Shown: in pieces, positions 1 through 12,500 of the stretch | Layout: each line of letters opens with the position of its first letter | Position numbering within the stretch: the first letter of the stretch is position 1 | Assembly: GCA_963931865.1 (NCBI GenBank) | Contig: OZ007517.1 | Location: 10,560,899 to 10,624,898 of the forward strand | Direction of reading: 5' to 3' | DNA: 64,000 nucleotides | Origin: Axinella damicornis | Taxonomy: Eukaryota; Porifera; Demospongiae; Axinellida; Axinellidae | Translations under genes and position numbers: made by a program | The notes under the pieces: generated by a model | What the model was told of the DNA's origin: nothing | What the model saw: only the letters and a program-made list of their open reading frames with translations | Databases searched by the model: none

Positions 1-520
1 CGGTCAATTTGTAGAAGAATTTTTACTCTTACACATTAACTAAGTAGGTCCATCTGGATGGTTGCAGGAACTGCTGCTGACCCAGGGTACACACCTTTGG
101 GTCTGTTTCTTTTGTTTGCTTTCTTGGACATCCTAGCTGTCTGATGTCCAATGGGCTGCTAGCGGCGGGCGCAACACCTCTGGCGGCCAGCTAAACTGCC
201 AAGTCAGCAATAGTCTCGTGCCCATAACCTAGGTCACATGACTTAAGCAAACCAATCGCATTCGAGCTTCGGAAGCGAGTGCGAGCAGGAACACGTGCTA
301 TCACGCGCAAGCAAATCGGAGGGTACTTGCGCGTGTGCATTCTGGTAGGTGCTGAAGGCCGCCGGCTTCACTGGCGGTATACTGCCTAGCCGGAGGAACT
401 AACTGAAAAAAAGAGAGCCTGACGTCCAGAGCAGGCTCGTCCAGCAAAGAAATTGCTGCACAAGGCGACCAACTTCGTGAAAAAAAGGACTGTCGTGTAC
501 CGTGGCCATTGTCACCGAAA
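1..520 (+). promoter_or_regulatory. 5' flank and putative promoter of the TDRD7-like gene
   Basis: No coding exon is visible before the ATG at 521. The stretch holds a CCAAT box (about 252-256, CCAATCG) and a GGTCACATGAC E-box-like site near 231. It becomes CpG-rich close to the gene. The last 100 bases are presumably 5' UTR. The transcription start cannot be placed from sequence alone. Confidence 0.4.
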
Positions 521-3500
521 ATGGACCGAGCTGCTCTATTGGAGAGGACCAAGAAGGAGCTGCGGTCTTTGCTGATATCAGCTCCTCGCGGTGTCCCCGC
601 AAGAATGCTTTACAAAGACTACAAGATGGTCATTGGAAAGGAGCTCCCTTATCGGCAGCTGGGTTTCAGAAATGCGGACGAGTTTGTCCAGTCGCTGAGT
701 GATGTCGTGAGGTTGGGGTTTGGCCCAACAGGAGAACAGACTTACTTTGGCGTGGCAAATGCTGAGACTGCTCAAATCTCACGGTTTGTTGCTTCGCAAA
801 AGAAGCCCAAGTTGAAGAAATCTCATGCGCCACCTCCAACTATCGCAAGGACGCCGATGAGAATGGCTGCTTTCACGAGGAAGTCTCACTATGGTCCCCG
901 TCCTTATTTCAAAGGTGGCAGCACCAGCCGAGGTGGTAGACCAGGTTTGTGTAATTTCAAGTTTATTTGTGGTTTTGCCGTAAGAGCGGCTGCATTGACG
1001 TCACAAAACCACGTGACTGAGTACTTCTGCATGGTAAAAGAACATGGAGTTCAATGGCAGCTGAACAGAAACTACTGACTCACTTGTACTCCAGGTCGCG
1101 TAGCTGCTCGATCTAATCGGCATGGTAACTGCGCTACAGTGACATTTGACACAGTAGTACTTCGTAAGTTCGAGCTGCTTGCGTTTCTGAGATCACCCTA
1201 GAAATTACTACTTTGTCATGCAGTTTTATGAAAGAAACAGAATATAACGGAGGGCGTTTCGGTTGTTTTACGGCCGGTGACGTCAAATGCAGCCGCTCTA
1301 TACGACCTTGGAGCTTAGTGTTTTCATAAGGTACTGAGTGACCTTCCATATAAGGAAGGCACCCAGCTCTGCCCCCCCCCCCCCCCCCCCCTCCAATGGA
1401 AAAATGTAGGGATAAGTATATTTTGAGGTTGTTTCGATGGGCTTCTCCATTCTCTAGTGTTATGTGCACGTACTGACATTGTTGACAAACCACTGAATAG
1501 CCTCATCCCCAAGTCGCCCTGCACAGTTTCCTGAGAACAAGCACATCATATCCCCGTGTGTTGTTGCCATCCGAAATCTGACTATTGAGTCAAGCCCCGG
1601 AAGTTTTGCCTGAGTAGCTAGGTATGGTTGGGTGGGTACTGTTGCTAGGTACGGTTGGGTACTGTTGCTAGGGGGTACTGTTGCTAGGTACGGTTGGTTG
1701 GGTACCGTTGTTTGGAGTCGTGTGTTCTTGTTTACCCAGGTCCTCTCCTTGCCTCCACTTTCCCTCCTCATCACTCCCCTTTCCCTCCCCATCACTCCCC
1801 ACCCCATCCCTCCTTCCGCTCCTACCCTCAACCCTGGGCTCCTCCGCTGTTACCTCTTTCGATGGAGTATGCCCTCCTTCCCCACCACCCGCACCATCCT
1901 CTCCATCACCCTCCCCACCACCTTCCCTTCGACCATCCTCACCACCTTCCCCTCGACCCTCCTCACCACCTTCCCCTCGAACATCCTCACCACCTTCCCC
2001 TCGACCGCCACCTTCCCCTCGACCATCCTCACCACCTTCCCCTCGACCGTCCCCGCCACCTTCCCCTCGACCATCCTCACCACCTTCCCCTCGACCCTCC
2101 CCACAACCTTCCCTTCGACCCTCCCCACGACCTTCCTCATCACTTCGTCCCCCATCCTACCTCACTGCACATGGCGCAATCCATCCTGCTATTTCCCTGT
2201 CACCAACCTGAACGGACTCCACTGCCACCAGCAAAATTTCCACAAAGACCACATCCGTCGTATGGTAAGACTAATGGACTAGCCTTGGGATAGTACTGCA
2301 GGGTGGGCATTACCCTGTTGGTGAAGAGAATGGCAACCTTTACAGGGACTTTAAAATTCTCCTGTTCATTGGACCTGGTTCAGGCAAGGTTTTGCTTCTC
2401 CAGAACCATAGCAGCTCTGTGTGCGTGACCCTCCATGATTGGGATCCTCCTTCTTAAGTCTTGTGTGGATGTTTGGCTTATGTGCAGGCAGTTTTATAAG
2501 TAGCAACTTAGTCAAAGTTTTACTTGGTCTCCTCCCTCCCTTCTGTGCCCTTCCCCTCCCTCATCCTCTCCCTCATCCTCTCCCTCCTCCTCTACCTCCT
2601 CCTCCCTCCTCTCCTTCCTCCTCTCCCTCCTCACCTCTTCCTCCTCCTCCTCCTCTCCCTCCTCTCCTTCCTCCTCTACCTCCTCCTCTCCCTCCTCTCC
2701 CTCCTCTCCTTCCTCTCCCTCCTTCTCTCCCTCCTCCTCTCCCTCCTCTCCCTTCCTCCTCCTCCTCTCCCTCTCTTCCCCATTCAAATCCAAGTCAATC
2801 AAGTTGCTGTCACACTGCCTGTGTCCCTCCCTCTCCCCATGCAGGTCCATACACCGGACAATCCAGACCCAACTTTCCACCTCGGTATCCCCCGCAGCGT
2901 GAGGTCTACCGCCCTGACACCTCATCCTCCCGCCCCGGTGGCATTAGCAGTTCACAGAATCTCATTATTCGAGCACTAAATCCATCCTTTCATCAGAGCT
3001 CGTCTTCGCAAGAGCGCAAGTCACCTCCTCCAAGACAGCAGCTAGGCTCTCTCCGCACTGGCATCACCAGTCCCTCTGCAGAGGTTCCAGGTGTGTATCA
3101 GATGCAGTGTGCGCACTCATACAGTCCCATACACTCGTGCACATACACACACATGCACACACCCACACATATGCACGCACACATATGGACACACACACAC
3201 CCACCCACACACACACACACACACCCACACAGGTATTCCTCCATGGAGAAAGGAATTTGAAAGAGTTCCAGAGGTGACCATCCGACAGTTGCATGACAAG
3301 ATGAATGACTTTGGTTTTAATAACACTGTAAGTTCATGTGACATTGCTGCTGAGTGGCGATAGTATCGCACTAATGAATGCTGGGGGAATCTCCCTCCCT
3401 CCCTCCTTCCATGCCTCCCTACCTCCTGCTGTGTGTAGGTATGTATCACTGGCTTCTCATCAGGCAAGCACTTGGAGGAGACGACCAAGGAGGGTGTGCG

Positions 3501-6500
3501 TGTGCTGAAGTTCCTGCTCTGCACCCACTACAATAAAGGGAAGCCCCAGATGCCAGCCGTGATGCTATACTTCAGACCCAAGTTCTGGGACCTCAAAGTG
3601 AGCAGTGTTTCATTTTCCATGTGGGGACAGTTGTAGCGTTGCTGAGTAAGGAGGGGCCATTAGTTGCCTTGCAAATGCCTTGCCATGCCCCCCCCCCCCC
3701 CCCCCCCCAGCCAACTGTAGGTGATGGCTTATTCAATCTTGTGTCATTGTGGATACCGATTATTCAGAGAGATTCTAGAATAACAAATATCAAATTTCAG
3801 CAAGGGTTCATCAAAATTGCCTATGTTTCAAGTGCTATTGTAGTCATCCTCAGGGCACAGCAATACCACATATGGTATAATTGTTCTGACAAACCTTTTT
3901 GCTGAAGAAACTTTTATCTTGTTACCAAATTGGGACCATGGTCCCATGTGGGTGCTGTACCCACCCACTCTGTTGCGGCTGTGCTCAAAACACCCTGTTG
4001 CTGTGAGGCACATTGGTTGCGTCCCACATGGCAACCCACCCTGTTGCTGTAAGGCACATTGGTTGCGTCCCACATGCCAACCCACCCTGTTGCTGTGAGG
4101 CACATTGGTTGCGTCCCACATGGCAACCCACCCTGTTGCTGTGAGGCACATTGGTTGCGTCCCACATGGCAACCCACCCTGTTGCTGTGAGGCACATTGG
4201 TTGCGTCCCACGTGTCAACCCACCCTGTTGCTGTAAGGCACATTGGTTGCGTCCCACATGGCAACCCACCCTGTTGCTGTGAGGCACATTGGTTGCGTCC
4301 CACGTGTCAACCCACCCTGTTGCTGTAAGGCACATTGGTTGCGTCCCACATGGCAACCCACCCTGTTGCTGTAAGGCACATTGGTTGCGTCCCACATGGC
4401 AACCCACCCTGTTGCTGTGAGGCACATTGGTTGCGTCCCACGTGTCAACCCACCCTGTTGCTGTGAGGCACATTGGTTGCGTCCCACATGGCAACCCACC
4501 CTGTTGCTGTGAGGCACTTTGGTTGCGTCCCACGTGCCAACCCACCCTGTTGCTGTGAGGCACTTTGGTTGCGTCCCACGTGTCAACCCACCCTGTTGCT
4601 GTGAGGCACATTGGTTGCGTCCCACGTGGCAACCCACCCTGTTGCTGTGAGGCACATTGGTTGCGTCCCACGTGGCAACCCACCCTGTTGCTGTGAGGCA
4701 CATTGGTTGCGTCCCACATGCCAACCCACCCTGTTGCTGTGAGGCACTTTGGTTGCGTCCCACATGCCAACCCACCCTGTTGCTGTGAGGCACTTTGGTT
4801 GCGTCCCACATGCCAACCCACCCTGTTGCTGTAAGGCACTTTGGTTGCGTCCCACATGCCAACCCACCCTGTTGCTGTAAGGCACTTTGGTTGCGTCCCA
4901 CATGCCAACCCACCCTGTTGCTGTGAGGCACATTGGTTGCGTCCCACATGGCAACCCACCCTGTTGCTGTGAGGCACTTTGGTTGCGTCCCACGTGCCAA
5001 CCCACCCTGTTGCTGTGAGGCACTTTGGTTGCGTCCCACGTGTCAACCCACCCTGTTGCTGTGAGGCACATTGGTTGCGTCCCACGTGGCAACCCACCCT
5101 GTTGCTGTGAGGCACATTGGTTGCGTCCCACGTGGCAACCCACCCTGTTGCTGTGAGGCACATTGGTTGCGTCCCACATGCCAACCCACCCTGTTGCTGT
5201 GAGGCACATTGGTTGCGTCCCACATGCCAACCCACCCTGTTGCTGTAAGGCACTTTGGTTGCGTCCCACATGCCAACCCACCCTGTTGCTGTGAGGCACT
5301 TTGGTTGCGTCCCACATGCCAACCCACCCTGTTGCTGTGAGGCACTTTGGTTGCGTCCCACATGCCAACCCACCCTGTTGCTGTGAGGCACTTTGGTTGC
5401 GTCCCACATGCCAACCCACCCTGTTGCTGTGAGGCACTTTGGTTGCGTCCCACATGCCAACCCACCCTGTTGCTGTGAGGCACTTTGGTTGCGTCCCACA
5501 TGCCAACCCACCCTGTTGCTGTGAGGCACATTGGTTGCGTCCCACATGCCAACCCACCCTGTTGCTGTGAGGCACTTTGGTTGCGTCCCACATGCCAACC
5601 CACCCTGTTGCTGTGAGGCACTTTGGTTGCGTCCCACATGCCAACCCACCCTGTTGCTGTAAGGCACATTGGTTGCGTCCCACATGCCAACCCACCCTGT
5701 TGCTGTGAGGCACATTGGTTGCGTCCCACGTGGCAACCCACCCTGTTGCTGTGAGGCACATTGGTTGTGTCCCACGTGTCAACCCACCCTGTTGCTGTGA
5801 GGCACATTGGTTGCGTCCCACATGCCAACCCACCCTGTTGCTGTGAGGCACTTTGGTTGCGTCCCACATGCCAACCCACCCTGTTGCTGTGAGGCACATT
5901 GGTTGCGTCCCACATGCCAACCCACCCTGTTGCTGTGAGGCACTTTGGTTGCGTCCCACATGCCAACCCACCCTGTTGCTGTGAGGCACTTTGGTTGCGT
6001 CCCACATGCCAACCCACCCTGTTGCTGTGAGGCACTTTGGTTGCGTCCCACATGCCAACCCACCCTGTTGCTGTGAGGCACTTTGGTTGCGTCCCACATG
6101 CCAACCCACCCTGTTGCTGTGAGGCACTTTGGTTGCGTCCCACATGCCAACCCACCCTGTTGCTGTGAGGCACATTGGTTGCGTCCCACATGCCAACCCA
6201 CCCTGTTGCTGTGAGGCACATTGGTTGCGTCCCACATGCCAACCCACCCTGTTGCTGTGAGGCACTTTGGTTGCGTCCCACATGCCAACCCACCCTGTTG
6301 CTGTGAGGCACATTGGTTGCGTCCCACATGCCAACCCACCCTGTTGCTGTGAGGCACTTTGGTTGCGTCCCACATGCCAACCCACCCTGTTGCTGTGAGG
6401 CACTTTGGTTGCGTCCCACATGCCAACCCACCCTGTTGCTGTGAGGCACATTGGTTGCGTCCCACATGCCAACCCACCCTGTTGCTGTGAGGCACATTGG

Positions 6501-9500
6501 TTGCGTCCCACATGCCAACCCACCCTGTTGCTGTGAGGCACATTGGTTGCGTCCCACATGCCAACCCACCCTGTTGCTGTAAGGCACATTGGTTGCGTCC
6601 CACATGGCAACCCACCCTGTTGCTGTGAGGCACATTGGTTGCGTCCCACGTGTCAACCCACCCTGTTGCTGTGAGGCACATTGGTTGCGTCCCACATGTA
6701 GGAGTATCCGGATCCACTGTACCTCGGAGAGGGAGCCAGGCTGAAGGTGTACGGCGGACCGTTTATCCAGTTCAGCAAGAAGAAGAATGTGGGAGAACCA
6801 GCGTGCACAGTGAGTCTGATTGGTGATCAGTGCACCTTCCAACCTCACAATCTACCAAGTACATCAGATTCTATTTACTAAGCTAGAGTATATGCTATTG
6901 TGTACAGTGAACTGGTTCTCAAGCCGGCTGTCTGCTGTAGGTCTTCCAATGTTCTGTGTGTTTCAGCTGTACCCAGTAGAGTAAAGAGGTATAATTATGC
7001 AACTCACAAATTGCTGGGAGTTTTGGAACTACCAAATAAAGGGCCTTATAAGCTGACCACCTGGGTGCTTGATATCAAAGCTTCCCCTCTGAAGTGTGAA
7101 TCGACCTGTGAATGGGAAGATCAGTATCACTTGTGAACTCTAGTTTGCACTGGAGTGTAATTTTGTCACCTTCCTCCTGTCCTTATCACCTGTGCTTTGC
7201 TGTGTCTCAGGTGATGTATTATGAGCGACTCAGTCCTGCTGTCCGTGGTGCCAGCAGTATTGCCAACAGCAGTGCTCATGCTTCCCCTCAAGAGTCCTCA
7301 CAGAAGGTAGGGGGTGGGAGGGAGGAGAGGAAGGGAGGGTGGAGGGGAGGGGAGGAGCTGGGATGCAGAGGGGAGGAAGGGAGGGTGGAGGGGAGGGGAG
7401 GAGCTGGGATGCAGAGGGGAGGAAGGAGCTGGGATGGAGAGGGGAAGGGAGGGAAGTGGGATGGAGAGTGGACCGAACTGATGAAAGGCTGCATCACTTG
7501 TATAACAGTCCCCGTTGTTGCACACACACAGCCCACAGGGTCTGCAGGAAGACCGCATTGTGAGTCACCTCAGCTCTGCCATTTGTATGTCTTCAAGGTT
7601 TTGTATGTCGGTATTGTTTCATTGTGACACTGTTTCATGTTGTGTGGTGTTGGTATTGCTCATTGGTGACACTATTGACACCCGTTCGTGTTCACTTGCC
7701 CCCGTCTGTGGTGCAGCTCTGGACATGCTTAAGAGTGGATCTCTTGAAGACAAGGTGTACAAGGTTTGTGATGTCTGCCTGGCAGTGGGTGTATGGATGC
7801 AGACAGCTTAGTACTTAATGCAATCTTGCGGTGACAAACCATCAAAATTTTGTCCAGTCACTTGTTGTCTCCACCTCCTTCCCTCCTCCTCCACCTGCCT
7901 GCCTCCCTTAATCCCCCTCCCCTCTGTCTTCCTTCCTCCCTCCCAACCCCCCTCCTCTTCTCAGTTGCTCCAAAGCAAGCCACACGGTGTGTATGGAAAG
8001 CGACTGGGCAAGGAGTTGGAGACCATGTTCCGTGAGGCTGCTCCAGCTGACGTCCTCCACAAGGCGAAGATCATGCCGTTTGTCAAGTGGGAGGAGTGAG
8101 TGAAGGGGATGGGGGAGCGGGGAAGGGGGAAGGGGGGGGGGGGGGGGGGGGGGGGGAGGGAAGAGGGGAGCAGGAAAGGAAGGGGGGACAGCCGTATGAG
8201 GTTGCTGCTGTCTTTTGTTGCTGTTGCTGCTTCAGGTTGATGCCGGGCGTGCTCATCCTCTACCCGAAGCCGGATTACTATCGAGCAGAAAATGGAGAAG
8301 ATCAGCCTCCTCGTCCCCAACAGGATACCAGGCCATCATTATCGACACCAGGTACGTAGACAAATTGTATATGGACAAGATTTGTATATGGACATGGTGG
8401 TATGTAAAGCCAGTGTTTCAGTTGAAGAAACCGTAGCTTGTCTTCTCCTCATGTGTACATACAATGTAGTTACTCAATGGATCTGGTGTATGGATGATCT
8501 TCCTACTCATACCCCCTCTGCTTCCCTCCTCCTTCTCTTCCTCCTCCCCCACCCCTGCCCGTCACAGAGGCTGCGAGCCCGTGCAGTCCCCCACAGTGGG
8601 TTCCCAAAGAGTGTGCCACCTCCACGGGACGGGAACAGTCAGCCCGCACATCACAACCTCCCCGCACTGCACAGCCTCCCCATTCAGGATCAGTTGACCT
8701 TCCATCACAACCTCAGTCAGCCCACACACCACACCCACCACACCCTCCCCACACTGCACAGTCTCCCCGTTTGGCATCAACGGCACCTTCATCACATCCT
8801 GTTATATCATCCCCTCCTCCTCTCTTGCCGAGTAAGATGGAGAGACTGGGTGTGTGGGGTGGGTGGGCTGGTGGTGTGGGAAATGGGAGGACATGTTGGA
8901 GAGTGTGGGTTGGGCTGGGGTGTTGCAGAGACTGAGATAGGTTGGGCATGGGAGTACCTGGGCATGTGTGGAGAGTGGCTTAGAATTTGATAAGGAAAGC
9001 AAATTGGCACTTCCAACAGGTACGGCTGAGTTCAACAGTGACACAGAGCTGTTTGATGTCTATGTCTGCCACGTCAACAGTCCCATCAGCTTCTACGTCC
9101 AGCTCACTGGCAAGGACTCCTCGGTGAGCCCACCTGACACAGGTTCATAGCGAGAAGGGCCATCCAATGTAGTGCGGAACAGTGATTGACTAGCCGCAGC
9201 ATTAAATTAGTGTCCGTATATGGAAGCTAGCTTTGGTGTGATGCACTGGTTTGTGAGTACGTGTTTGGTCAGCACTAGCAGGTTTGAATGCCTTTTAAAA
9301 CAACGCCATTTTATGGACTCCTTCCTGGCACAATCGGGTTCTTTCCAGTCTGTTGAAATTATTCACTGATTTGAATGTGCGTGTATTCCTCTCCAGGAGC
9401 GGTTTCAGGCAATGGAGGACGGACTCAATAAGCACTTCTCGAACAGAGCGAAACCAGGTATTGTAAAGCAAATTGCAAGATATTTCAGTGATGGTTGTCG

Positions 9501-12500
9501 AGTGGAATCTCCAGCACCGCCCTCTCCTGTCTCAGATGCAGCTGCCTCTGTTAGTGTTAACCGCCTATACGGCTACTTCTGGGAAGGGGAGGGGCCCGAG
9601 GATTTCCAGTGGTGCCGGGCTCTGGTGGTCGCCATGCAGGACAAAGAGGTATTGCTCAGTGTTGATAGTTAGGTAGCTATATTCACTGTATGAGTGATTC
9701 GAGAAGATTTCAGATGTCGAATTATGGGCAGGGATGAACCAGGTAGCCAGTCCTCACTGAGGGGGAGTCCTGTATATCTCTCCATCCTTTGTCTCCTGCT
9801 ACAAGACCCTGGAAGGGGACCCTTGTCTGAGATGACACAATTTCATTATCCAATGCACCCACCAGGCCAGCGTGATGTTTCCAGACTACGGTAACAGTGA
9901 GACGGTGCAGTGCAAGGACCTGCGACAGCTGCCTGACAGGTTCTGCGCGCTGCCTTTCCAAGTGAGAGCACTAGATTGTAGTGGAAGGTTTGGTAGTGAG
10001 AGATGTGCGGTAGTAGGGAAATGGTTGTAGACCCGACTGCCCGAGTCTTTGGAGGAAAGGAGTCCATTTGCCTTCTCCCATTCCCCTTCCACACCCTACT
10101 CCTCCCTCCTCCTTTCTCCCACCTCCTTTCTCCCACCTCCCTCCACTTCTCCCCCTCTCCCCCTCCCCCTACCCAGGCGATCCACTGCTGTCTGCATGGG
10201 ATAACGGAAATTGAGGATGAAGCGTGTGAGAAGTTCTCAGAGCTGGCGGCCGACAAGACCTGTGTTGCCAACGTCATGGACAGGTGACTGATGACCTATG
10301 GGCTGGCCATGGGGGGAGAGTAGAGATGTGGAAGGGGGCTAGCAATGGGGGGAGGGTGCGGAGGAAGGGGGCTGGTCTGTAGCATGTGACGTGTATGCAT
10401 GCATGTTATGTCTGGTTCCACATTGACTATCTGTGATGAGGTGTGCAGCTATTGATGTTCGTGTGGGCCGTCTTCCTCCCAGGTCTGGATCGAGAGTGGC
10501 CGTGGAATTGATTGTCTCTGAGTCGGAGTGCCAAGAGACGGTCAACAGCATCCTCATGAAAGACTTTCACCCCGTCTCCACCCTCACTCCCAGCCTGCCT
10601 AGTGTGAGTTTGTACATGCATGCGAGGGTTAGAGTGCCTGGCATGCTGCACGTAATATCCAGGAGGACAGTACGTATAGGTGTGTTCATTTTCATTTTCG
10701 TTTTTCTCTGTACTACTGTATACATTATGCGATGGATGCACAATAATACATAGTGCTAATCAAGTGTGCACCATGAACAAAATTAAAGATGAATTGAAGG
10801 ATGATAAAAAGAAGTTCTCGGTTGGCATGTTAACTAAAAGCTATTCAATTCTGAAGACAGAGGGAGACAATAGCCCCTCACTTTATAAGAAAACTGCAAG
10901 GCGATCACATGACAGCCCTATGTGGTTGGAATTGTGAATCAAAGACACGTCGTCTGGCGGAAGTCTTCTGGACTATTGGACAGTTTGTCCCAGTCGTCCA
11001 TTGGCAAACGAACCTCCGACGAGTCTGATTCCTGGTCAGGCACTGTGGAGAGACCTGGTGGCCAGGCCTTCCCCCTTGATAGTTGCATACTGCACGTGAT
11101 CAAACGACTCAGAGACTGTCAGGCCTTGGACAGATCTCGGACAAGCAACTAAATCTTCAGTATGCATATAGAATGCATGAGATCACACATGGTCAGCATA
11201 ACTGCCAGCTAGACACATGTCTTCTGATAAGGGTATACAGGTGGTCAATAATTCTATGCCTAGTCAAGGTACAGGTGTTAGGTACAACAATGAAGTCATG
11301 AGTGAGTTCTAATCTTAGTAGCCTAAATATAGTATCAGTGCACTACCCAAACCTACTGACTAATGTTTACACTGCCTCGGTATTGTTCTTGTTTTTTGTA
11401 AGATGCCAGATTTGGCATGCGTGTGGCCTAACCATGCTAGCACTCACACAGCTGTTTCAGGGTCTCTGAGCTCGCAGAGCGTTAGAAATAAAGTAGTCCG
11501 CAAATCTGCTTGGCTTTAGAACAAACAGAAGCGTTGTGGGTTGAACCAAACACTGGCTATTGTGATTATAGACTTCCCTCTCCTACTCTCCCCTCCTCCC
11601 CCTCCCCCCTTCTCTATACATGCCTACACGCTAATGCCGACCTCTCCCCTTGCCCAAGCAGCCCGGCTCTCCAGTGCTGCCAGTGAAGCTGACGGACGTG
11701 GACGAGGACGGAGTGATCTCTCTCCAGCTGATGGGTCCCGGCCTCAACTGCCTCCAGCAGCTCATGAACGAGATCAACAACACCTACTCCAAGGTGACTC
11801 CACAGCTCAAGACAGATGTGGCAATCTGATGGAGCTATAGCCTAATGGCGCATGTGCATAAGTCTAAATAGAGCCCACCCATAAATTCTGGGGGGGCCTG
11901 GCAATCTGTAAAAAGGAGAAAAGTAACTCGACATTAATTGTGTATGTGTACAGAAAGATTTAATTTGGAATGTAAGTGTCCTACTCCTGTACATCTATAA
12001 GCATGGGCGAATTGCTGAGCAAATATAAAGGAAGGAGTTTTCAGATCCTATAATTATGTTGATGTTCACCATCTCGAACAGGTACATTGACTGTGATTGA
12101 CCTGCATTCAATTGCTGTTGTGTGCGCATTGCATCATGGCCTCATCTAGCATCCCCTAGTGGTGTGCATCCTCATCTGGTGCTTGTTGCATCATGGCCTC
12201 ATCTAGCATCCCCTAGTGGTGTGCATCCTTGATCCAGTGCACATTGCATCATGGCCTCATCTAGCATCCCCTAGTGGTGTGCATCCTCGATCCAGTGCAC
12301 ATTGCATCATGGCCTCATCTAGCATCCCCTAGTGGTGTGCATCCTTGATCTGGTGCTTGTTGCATCATGGCCTCAGCTAGCATCCCCTAGTGGTGTGCAT
12401 CCTCCATCCGATGCATGTTTACTTACTGCTGAGCTCACAAGCACACATGCGCTTGTAATGATGTAATGTATGCCTTGATGGTGCTTCTATCTCGTATCAG

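Noticed and set aside
3985..6848. Minus-strand ORFs of up to 688 codons with repeats such as GRNQCASQQQGGL
   Set aside because: They lie wholly in the 46 bp array. All three minus frames carry the same peptides, as expected for a stop-free unit whose length is not a multiple of three. They also sit in an intron of a well-supported plus-strand gene.
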